Of a DNA stretch of 59,198 nucleotides, positions 25,168 through 32,800 are shown piece by piece. The notes under the pieces are model-generated. The model worked only from the letters and a program-made list of their open reading frames with translations, did no database searches and was not told the origin of the DNA. This DNA comes from Actinomadura meyerae (lineage in GTDB: Bacteria; Actinomycetota; Actinomycetes; Streptosporangiales; Streptosporangiaceae), in NCBI RefSeq assembly GCF_900188445.1, contig NZ_FZOR01000051.1:1-59198 (forward strand), given 5' to 3'. A program made the translations under genes and the position numbers. Numbering within the stretch: the stretch's first letter is position 1; every line of letters starts with the position of its first letter.

Positions 25168-25500
25168 CCCTATTTCTCCCGTTCTGTTTTCCTTGGTAAG
25201 GAATGCGTCACGACGCATGCCGGGACGGCATTCCTCGATCATCCTGGAACGGGCGGTGCAATAGGCGGATGGGAAAACGGTAAACAGTCGGCGGGCTTTG
25301 CGGCAAACCGCCGGCCGCCGCGAAACGCCGGGAGCGGGTCGCGCGGCGCAAGGGGGCGCGGCGGAGGTGGATGTGACGAAGGTCTCCCCAGGTCACGGTG
25401 GTGTGTTACACGCCGTTCACAAACGGGCAACAGGTGCGAAATGCCCGGTTGGCACGTTTCTAGGGCCGAAGCCGTGAGGCCGGGCGAGATGAAGGGACCG
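25168..25500. promoter_or_regulatory. Divergent spacer upstream of glnII with weak GlnR-like sites
   Basis: This 333-bp gene-free stretch holds the promoters of the beta-helix gene (minus) and glnII (plus). GTCAC at 25392 and GTTAC-N6-TTCAC at 25405-25420 loosely resemble actinobacterial GlnR boxes (GTNAC-N6-GAAAC), but the second half-site matches poorly. Nothing else was recognised. Confidence 0.3.
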
Positions 25501-26517
25501 ATGTTGAGCTACAAGGCCGAGTACATCTGGATCGACGGCACCGAGCCGACCGCGCGGCTGCGGTCGAAGACGAGGATCCTCGCCGACGGCGCCGATCTGC
25601 CGGAGTGGGGGTTCGACGGGTCCAGCACCAACCAGGCCCCAGGCGACCGCTCGGACTGCGTGCTGAAGCCGGTCTTCTCCTGTCCCGACCCCATCCGGGG
25701 CGGTGACAACGTCCTCGTCCTGTGCGAGGTCTACCTGGTGGACGGGACGCCCCACCCGACCAACACGCGCGCCAAGCTCCGCCCCGTCGCCGAGCAGTAC
25801 GCGTCGCAGGACTCCTGGTACGGGATCGAGCAGGAGTACACCTTCTTCAAGGACGGCCGCCCGCTGGGCTTCCCCGAGCGCGGCTACCCGGCCCCGCAGG
25901 GCTTCTACTACTGCGGTGTGGGCTCCGACGAGGTGTTCGGGCGCGACATCGTCGAGCGGCACCTCGACGCCTGCCTGGACGCCGGCCTGAAGATCTCCGG
26001 GATCAACGCCGAGGTCATGCCGGGCCAGTGGGAGTTCCAGATCGGCCCGGCCGGCCCCGTCGAGGTCGGCGACCACATGTGGATCGCCCGGTGGCTGCTG
26101 TACCGCATCGCCGAGGAGTTCGACGTCTCCGCGACCCTCGACCCGAAGCCGGTGGAGGGCGACTGGAACGGCGCCGGCGCGCACACGAACTTCTCGACCA
26201 AGGCCATGCGCGAGGGCTACGACGCGATCATCACGGCGTGCGAGGCGCTCGCCGAGAAGGCCGACGAGCACGTCGCGAACTACGGCGCCGACATCCAGCG
26301 CCGCCTGACCGGGATGCACGAGACGGCCGCCTGGAGCACGTTCAGCTACGGCGTGTCCGACCGCGGCGCGTCGGTGCGCATCCCGTGGCAGGTCGAGGTG
26401 GACAAGAAGGGCTACATCGAGGACCGCCGCCCGAACGCCAACGTCGACCCGTACGTGGTGACCCGGCTCATCACCGGCACGTGCTGCGCGGCGCTGGAGA
26501 AGGCCGGCCAGGTCTGA
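25501..26517 (+). CDS. glnII: Glutamine synthetase II (eukaryote-like)
   Basis: A 338-residue GSII that makes glutamine from glutamate, ammonia and ATP. YKAEYIWIDGTEPTARLRSK, LPEWGFDGSSTNQAPGDRSD, WYGIEQEYTFF, GINAEVMPGQWEFQIGPAG and GAGAHTNFSTKAMRE are GSII hallmarks. It lacks the adenylylation loop of GSI, so control is expected at transcription. The ATG at 25501 gives the family N-terminus; an in-frame ATG at 25489 is possible. The gene is monocistronic with a strong terminator. Streptomyces carry a similar glnII under GlnR control. Confidence 0.95.
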   Translation: MLSYKAEYIWIDGTEPTARLRSKTRILADGADLPEWGFDGSSTNQAPGDRSDCVLKPVFSCPDPIRGGDNVLVLCEVYLVDGTPHPTNTRAKLRPVAEQYASQDSWYGIEQEYTFFKDGRPLGFPERGYPAPQGFYYCGVGSDEVFGRDIVERHLDACLDAGLKISGINAEVMPGQWEFQIGPAGPVEVGDHMWIARWLLYRIAEEFDVSATLDPKPVEGDWNGAGAHTNFSTKAMREGYDAIITACEALAEKADEHVANYGADIQRRLTGMHETAAWSTFSYGVSDRGASVRIPWQVEVDKKGYIEDRRPNANVDPYVVTRLITGTCCAALEKAGQV

Positions 26518-26545
26518 CGAACGGCCGGACCGCGAGCCGGCGACA

Positions 26546-26582
26546 CGGCGATTCCCCGGGCGCACCGCCCGGGGAATCGCCG
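26546..26582 (+). terminator. Rho-independent terminator after glnII
   Basis: CGGCGATTCCCCGGGCG (26546-26562), loop CAC, and its exact complement to 26582, then TTTT: a 17-bp perfect stem with a T run, the clearest intrinsic terminator in the window. Confidence 0.95.
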
Positions 26583-26733
26583 TTTTCGCGGGCGGCGACC
26601 GCCTTTCACGCGCAATGAGCGCGCCGTTTCCGCGGTGCGCGCCGCGGCCAAACATCTGCAAATTGTGGCTCTTGGGGGAGTTGCCCCCTCGGTGCCGGGT
26701 AGCACGTCTACGTTCGCACCCGGGGGAGGGAAC

Positions 26734-27357
26734 ATGCCCGACTCGCCATCGGGGCGGTACTCCGGCGGCCTGCCCGGCAGGAGCACCGGACGCCCCGCGC
26801 CACGGCCCTGGGAACGGTCGTTCCGCTGCCCCTCGACGGCGCGGCGCCGCCCGCCCGAGGCGCCGCCGCGGCGCTACGAGGACTTCGTCGCCCTGCACGA
26901 GGAGCCCGCCTCCGGGCCGCCGCTGCGCCCGCTGTGGTGGACGGGCGTCTCCGCGTCCCTCGTCGGCGGGGGCCTGGCGTTCGCGGCGGTGATGGCGCTG
27001 CGCATGATGTTCGGCGTGGAGGTCCCGGTGTTCGCGGGCGTGCACACCCCGGCGGTACCGGCCGCGACGAGCTACGCGCTGTGCGCCGGGGCCGCGACGA
27101 TCCAGGCGACCGCGCTGATGCACCTGCTCCTCGCGACGGCCGCGCGTCCCGTCCGGGCGTTCGCGTGGATCGGCGCGATCGCCGTCACCGTGCTGGCGAT
27201 CCTGCCGCTGACGGTGCGCGGGCCGATGGACGCGGCGCTGGTCACCGCCGGGCTCAACCTGGCCGGCGGGGCGGCCGTGGTCGTGCTGCTGTCGGCGGTG
27301 GTCGCGGCCTCGCGGCAGTTCCCCTGGGACGCCCCGTTCCGCCGCGGCCGGCGGTGA
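26734..27357 (+). CDS. Membrane protein of unknown function with four helices
   Basis: A 207-residue protein. The first about 70 residues are proline/arginine-rich and probably cytosolic. Four hydrophobic segments follow (SLVGGGLAFAAVMALRMMF; YALCAGAATIQATALMHLLL; AWIGAIAVTVLAILPLTV; LNLAGGAAVVVLLSAVVA), a layout like small actinobacterial DUF6069-type proteins. No motif for transport or catalysis is seen. The ATG at 26734 follows GGGGGAGGG. A 14-bp repeat array starts in its stop codon. Confidence 0.7.
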   Translation: MPDSPSGRYSGGLPGRSTGRPAPRPWERSFRCPSTARRRPPEAPPRRYEDFVALHEEPASGPPLRPLWWTGVSASLVGGGLAFAAVMALRMMFGVEVPVFAGVHTPAVPAATSYALCAGAATIQATALMHLLLATAARPVRAFAWIGAIAVTVLAILPLTVRGPMDAALVTAGLNLAGGAAVVVLLSAVVAASRQFPWDAPFRRGRR

Positions 27358-27406
27358 CGGTCAGGCGGTGACGGTCAGGCGGTGACGGTCAGGCGGTGAA
27401 GGTCAT
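27351..27406. repeat. Four 14-bp units joining two convergent stop codons
   Basis: GCGGTGACGGTCAG repeated at 27351, 27365 and 27379 and a slightly changed copy at 27393-27406. The first unit contains the TGA of the membrane-protein gene; the last contains the stop (TCA on plus, 27403-27405) of the opposite gene. The array is the whole intergenic region. Confidence 0.92.
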
Positions 27407-28224
27407 GCGCGGCCGATGGTGATCGTCAGCGGGTCGGGCGCGACGGAGGACGCCACCCGCGTGTGCCGGAGCCGCCGCCACACGCGCACGTCCACCGGCT
27501 CCCCGGCGGCGAGCAGCCGCAGCTCGCGGTGCATCCCGGAGAAGCCGAGGCACAGCGAGACGTCCCAGGTCCCGCGCGGCAGGGGCTCGTCGACGATCGC
27601 CCGCGTCACCGGCACGGCGGCGGTGTAGCAGAGCCGTCCGGGACGCTCCTCCAGCAGGGCGATGACCTCGAACGTGCGGTCCGAATGCCGCTCGGACAGC
27701 ACCAGCGTCCCGGAGACCGGCATGTTGATCTCCCGGAGGTCGAGGTGCCCGGCGATGACGACCTCCCGGCGCGCGGCGTTCCAGTGGGTCGCGTCGGCGC
27801 GGGCCGATCCGGCGGCGTGCGGCCGGCCGCCGACGTCGACCGCCAGGATGCCGTCGCGGTCGAAGTAGGCGATGACGGCGGCGGAACCGGGCGGGAACAG
27901 CCGCTGCGGCGCCGCGTCCAGCCCCGGGCCGCGGCGGAGCGGGAGCACGGTGCGCTCCGCGGGGCCGCCGACCGCCAGCCGGACCTCCCACAGCCCGCCG
28001 GGCAGCGGGTCGCCGTTCGTGATCGCCGCGATGTCCACCCGCGCCTCGAAGGTGACGGCGTCGCCGCGGGCCGCGGCCGTGGCCGGCACCCGCACCACCG
28101 CGCCCTCCTCGCGGTCGCTCAGCACCAGCTCGACCTCGGGGACGGGGCCGCCGGGCCCGAGCCGCCCGGCGAGGAGCAGCGCCGACCCCGCCCAGCCGAC
28201 CTCCGTCAGGTGCGGTTCCGGCAT
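27403..28224 (-). CDS. Beta-sandwich protein of unknown function
   Basis: A 273-residue protein, mostly predicted beta strands in two repeat-like halves: LTEVGWAGSALLLAGRLG with LPGGLWEVRLAV, and WNAARREVVIAGHLDLREIN with LPRGTWDVSLCLGF. Such tandem sandwich domains occur in actinobacterial cell-wall glycosyltransferases as accessory modules; here they stand alone. No signal peptide or catalytic motif is visible. The ATG at 28224 begins the conserved part; the frame extends to 28344. It lies upstream of and divergent from the PhaC-like/PKS cluster. Confidence 0.6.
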   Translation of the reverse strand: MPEPHLTEVGWAGSALLLAGRLGPGGPVPEVELVLSDREEGAVVRVPATAAARGDAVTFEARVDIAAITNGDPLPGGLWEVRLAVGGPAERTVLPLRRGPGLDAAPQRLFPPGSAAVIAYFDRDGILAVDVGGRPHAAGSARADATHWNAARREVVIAGHLDLREINMPVSGTLVLSERHSDRTFEVIALLEERPGRLCYTAAVPVTRAIVDEPLPRGTWDVSLCLGFSGMHRELRLLAAGEPVDVRVWRRLRHTRVASSVAPDPLTITIGRA

Positions 28225-28544
28225 CGCCACCCCCGCCTCGTGCGTCCTCGGTGCCGTTCTTCTACCCGTCCCCAGCATGGCGCGGCCGAACCGGCGGGAC
28301 GGGCGCGGGGGCGGCCCGCACGGGGTCCGGGCCGCCCCCGCCACGGACCGTGACCGTCATTGTCCGCGATGTCGCCGCGCCGCGCGAGATTCTCCCGAGG
28401 CCACCTCCGGCCCCGCTGTCAAGCCGAATTCACGCAGGATTAACAGCCCGATGTTCTCGGTGCGCGGTGACCAGTGTAGAAATGGCATGGACGGGAGGGG
28501 GCCGCCTTGGGCCAAAGCGCTCCGGCCGTCATCGCCGAATGCGG
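28225..28544. promoter_or_regulatory. Divergent spacer upstream of the PhaC-like gene
   Basis: A 320-bp region without a supported gene between divergent starts. The plus-strand part (about 28420-28545) is A/T-richer, with GGATTAACAG and GTGTAGAAATGG that could hold a -10-like TAGAAA, and no good ribosome binding site. No clear operator palindrome was found. Confidence 0.35.
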
Positions 28545-29612
28545 ATGGATAATGACGAAATGATCCTTTCCCCGCGAGGTCTGCGCGACGCGACGTCCAA
28601 CGCGCTCCGGCTGGCGGTGTCCGGGCGGGTCGCCGATCTGCGCCCGATGCCGGCCGAGGCGGTCGGCGACGGGCCGGGCCGGGCGGTGTCCCGGTACCGG
28701 CCGCCGGAGGGGGTGGTGCCGGCCGGGCCGCCGGTGCTGCTCGTCCCGCCGCCGGCCGCCCCGGCGCGCTGCCTCGACCTGCGCCGGGGGTGCAGCCTGG
28801 CCGAGCATGTCGTCCGCGCGGGCCGCCTCAGCTACCTGCTCGACCCCGCGGCCGCCCGCCTGGACGGCTCTGACCTGGGTGTTCGCGGCTGGGTCCGGGA
28901 CGTCCTGCCGGGCGCGGTCCGCGCGGTGAGCCGGGACGCGGGCGGCCAGCCGGTCCAGATCGTCGGCTGGTGCCTGGGCGGGGTCCTCGCGCTGCTGGCC
29001 GCCGCCGACGACCCGGCGCTGCCGATCGCGTCGGTCGCGGCCGTCGCCGCGCCGGTGGACGCGGGCGCGGCCCGCCTCCCCGAGCGGTTCGCCGAGGAGT
29101 GCGCCGCGGCACCGGGCGGCGGGGGCCCGCGGGCGGCGGGCCTCGACCACTACATGCTCCGGCAGATCAGCGTGCTCACCCACCTCGACAATGCCGATTT
29201 CCTCGCGCAGATCGAGGCGATGGATCATTTCCGGCATTTGATGATCGCCCATCCCGGTGACGCCGCGCGGCGCATTTACCGGTCCCTTCTCGGTGACGGC
29301 GCGCTGCTGCGCGGCGGCGCGGTGATCGGCGGGCGGAAGGTGGAACTCGACCGGGTCGGCGTGCCGGTGCTGGCCATCGCGGGACGCGGCGACCATGCCG
29401 CGCCCGTCCAGGGCGTCCGGTACCTCGCGGGCCTGCTGAGCGGGGCGCCGCAGGTGCGGGTCGAGGTCGCGCCCGGCGGTCATCTCGGCGTGCTGACCGG
29501 CCGGGCGGCCCGGACGACGACATGGCGGCACCTCGACCGGTGGCTCGACGAGGGGATCGTCCGGCACGGGATCCGCGCGCCGCGCGCCGCCCGCACCGCC
29601 CTGACCGTCTGA
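28545..29612 (+). CDS. PHA-synthase-like alpha/beta hydrolase
   Basis: A 355-residue alpha/beta hydrolase with the lipase-like box IVGWCLGGVLALL, in which Cys143 replaces serine as in class I/III PhaC polyester synthases and related acyltransferases. Asp in IAGRGDHAAP and His in APGGHLGVLTG complete a C-D-H triad. It is much shorter than PhaC (about 560 residues) and lacks most of the N-terminal domain. It precedes the PKS genes by 268 bp on the same strand and may move or condense acyl chains in that pathway (inference). Start uncertain (28545 or 28560). Confidence 0.75.
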   Translation: MDNDEMILSPRGLRDATSNALRLAVSGRVADLRPMPAEAVGDGPGRAVSRYRPPEGVVPAGPPVLLVPPPAAPARCLDLRRGCSLAEHVVRAGRLSYLLDPAAARLDGSDLGVRGWVRDVLPGAVRAVSRDAGGQPVQIVGWCLGGVLALLAAADDPALPIASVAAVAAPVDAGAARLPERFAEECAAAPGGGGPRAAGLDHYMLRQISVLTHLDNADFLAQIEAMDHFRHLMIAHPGDAARRIYRSLLGDGALLRGGAVIGGRKVELDRVGVPVLAIAGRGDHAAPVQGVRYLAGLLSGAPQVRVEVAPGGHLGVLTGRAARTTTWRHLDRWLDEGIVRHGIRAPRAARTALTV

Positions 29613-29849
29613 CCGCGTCCACTGGCTGATCCTGCTTCACCGGCTGACGGCGTCCACGGAACCGTCCACCGGGGTGCGCTTCCGCCGGATCCATCGCCCG
29701 ATCGTGCGCATCGCGGGTCTTCCGCACGCCAAGGGACGTTCCAATCTCCTTTGCGGCGGCGCCATCAACACGCTCGCGGGTGTGTCGTCTCGGTGATCGA
29801 ACTGTCGCCGACCGTAATGTGGCGCTCCGTTGTTTCCGCAGGGAGGACG

Positions 29850-29883
29850 TCGGGGGGCACTGCATGTCGGGGGGCACTGCATG
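29850..29883 (+). repeat. 17-bp tandem duplication of the PKS start region
   Basis: TCGGGGGGCACTGCATG occurs at 29850-29866 and again at 29867-29883; the second copy ends with the PKS start codon. The first copy's ATG opens a six-codon frame that stops in the second ATG (ATGA), so it could work as a coupled leader. Confidence 0.9.
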
Positions 29884-32800
29884 ACGTCGGACACGGGCGA
29901 GTACGGCGCGGCGCGGGGGGAACGGGCTCCCGTGGAGATCATCGGGATGGGCCCGTCCGGCCGTCCCGCACCGCATCTGGCCGTGGCGGTGGCGCGCGCG
30001 GGCGGGACGGGCGTCCTGGCCCTCGGCCATGACCGGGCGCCCGCGCTCGCGGCGCTGGCGGACGTCCGCCGCTGGTGGGCGGGACCGTTCGGCGTCCGCG
30101 TCCCGGAGGGCTGCCCGGTGCGTCCGGCCGACGTCCCGGCCGAGGCGGGCACCGTCGTCACCGGCGCGTCCGCGCTGCGGTCGGACGGCTGGCTCGACAT
30201 CGCCGGGTTCGCCCGCGGGCGCCGCCTGCTGATCGAGGTCGCGGACCCGGCCGAGGCCGCCGAGGCCGTCCGCGTCGGCCGCGGCCTGACCGACGAGGTC
30301 GGGATCATCGCACGGGCGCCCGATGGGGCGGCCGGGCCGTCGCTCTTCACGCTGCTGCAGCGGCTGACCGCGGGCGCGGACGTCCCGGTCTTCGCCGCCG
30401 GCGGGCTCGGCCCGCACGCGGCAGCGGCGGCGGTCGCCGGGGGCGCCGCCGGCGTCGTCCTGGACGAGCAGCTCGCACTCGTGCGCGAGATGGAGCCCGC
30501 GGGCCAGGCACCCGACGGCCCCGCACACACCGAGTCCGCCCGTCCGGCCGCGGCGCTCGCGGGCCGGTACAAGACGGCCGGGGGAGTGGTCCAGGCCGTC
30601 CGCACGGAGATCGTCCGGCACATCCGGGCCGCCGTCCGTGCCGAGCCGCTCGCGCCGCGCCCGGAACCGGTCGCCGTGCAGGGGCCGATGGCGCAGGTCA
30701 GCGACGCGTCGGCGTTCGCGGGCGCGGTCGCGCAGGACGGCGGCCTGCCGTTCCTCGCGCTCGGCCCGCTGGACGGCGCGCGGACGCGGGAGCTGCTGCG
30801 CGACACCGCCGACCGGCTCGGCGGCCGGCCCTGGGGCGCCGGCGTGCTGGAGGGGACGCCGCCGGAACTGCGCGCCGAGCAGCTCGCCGCGGTCGGCGAC
30901 GCCCGCGCCCCCTACGCGATCATCGGCGGCGGGACGCCGGCGGAGGCGGCCGCGCTGGAGGCCGCCGGGACCGCCGCGTACCTGCCCGTCCCGTCGCCCG
31001 AGCCGCTCGGGCGGCTCCTCGGCGAGGGCGTGCGCAGGTTCGTCTTCGCGGGGAGCGAGTGCGGCGGCCCGGCCGGCCCGCACGCGAGCCTCCGGCTGTG
31101 GGACGCGCAGGTCGAGCGGCTCCTGCACTTCGCGCGCGGAGGCGGCGACGCCGCGGAGCTGTCGCTGATGTTCGCGGGCGGCGTGCACGACGCGCGGTCC
31201 GCCGCGATGGTCGCCGCCATGGCCGGGCCGCTCGCCGAGCGGGGTGCCGACATCCGCGTCCTGATGGGCACCGCGTACCTGTTCACACCGGAGGCCGTCG
31301 CCGCGGGCGCGATCCTGCCCGGCTACCAGGACGTGGCGCTCGCCTGCGCGGAGACCGTCCTGCTGGAGACCGCCCCCGGGCAGGCGGTCCGCTGCGCCCG
31401 CACCCCGTACGCGGAGGCGTTCGAGCAGACCCGCCGCGAGCTGGAGCAGGCCGGGACACCGCCCCGGGAGTTGCGGCGCCGCCTGGAGAAGCTCAACCTC
31501 GGCCGGCTGCACCTCGCCAGCCGGGGGCTGCGGCTCGACACCCCGGTCGGCGAGGCCCGGCAGCGGGAGGAGGGCCTGTACGCGATGGGGGAGGCGGCGG
31601 TGCTGCGGTCCGAGACGGTCGGGGTCGCCGCCCTGCACGAGCAGGTCACGGCCGAGGCCACCGGCCTCCTCGCGGCGCGGGCCGCCGACCTCGGCATCGG
31701 GCCGCGCGCCGCCGCACGGCGCGCGCCGCGCCCGGCCGACATCGCCGTCATCGGCATCGGCTGCGTCTTCCCCGGCGCCCCCGACGCCGACCGGTACTGG
31801 GCGAACGTCGTCGCCGGCGCCGTCCAGGCCGGGGACGGGACGCCGTCGAAGTGGGGCGGGCTCGTCCCCGGCATCCCGTTCGACCCGGACGCCTACGGCA
31901 TCGCTCCCGGCGAGATCGGCGGCATCGACCCGATGCACCTGCTGTCGGTGGAGGTCGCGGCCCGCGCGCTGCGGGACGCCGGATACGCCGACCGGCCCTT
32001 CGACCGGTCCCGGACCTCGGTGTTCTTCGCCGCCGAGGGCGGCGGCGACCTCGCCGCCGGGTACGCGCTCCGCGCCGCCCTCCCGTCCTACTTCGGCGAG
32101 CTGCCGCCCGGCCTGGACGAGCAGCTCCCGCGCCCGGCGGGCGACTCCCTCGACGGCGTCCGCACCGGCGCCGTCACCGGGTGGATCGCCGGGCGGCTCG
32201 GCCTCGGCGGGACGGCCTGCGCGGTCGGCGCGACGTCCCTCGCGGCCCTCGACGCCGCCTGCAAGGACCTCGCCGCGGGATCCAGCGCCATGGTGCTGTG
32301 CGGCGGCGCCGACCTGCGCGACGGGGTCCTCGACCGGCTGCTGCCCGAGTCCGCGGGCGGCGGGGAGGGCGTCGTGCTCGGGGAGGGCGTCGCGTGCGTC
32401 GTCCTCAAGCGACTCGCGGACGCCGAACGCGACGGCGACCGGATCTACGCCGTGGTCAAGTCGGTCGCGGGCGCCGGTGGGCGCCGCCGGGCGCTGGACC
32501 GCGCCTACGAGCGCGCGGGCGTCGCCCGGTCGTCCGTCGGTCAGGTCGCGTTCGGGTCGGTCGCGGCGCAGATCGGCCACACCAGGTGCGCGGGCGGTCT
32601 CGCCGGGCTCATCAAGACCGCGTACGCGCTGCACACCGGCGTGCTGCCCGAAGACGGAGGCGGGGCCCGGCCGTGGCCGGTCCGCCCCGGCGAGCGATGC
32701 GCCGGGGTCGGCGGGTCGGGCTCCGGCGGCGCGCACTTCCACGCCGTCCTCGCCGGTTACGAGGGCGCCCCCGAGCCCGTGTCGGGCCTCGCGGAGTGGC

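Noticed and set aside
25392..25420. A definite GlnR operator before glnII
   Set aside because: Only the GTNAC half-sites match; the GAAAC half is poor, so it is kept only as a weak candidate.
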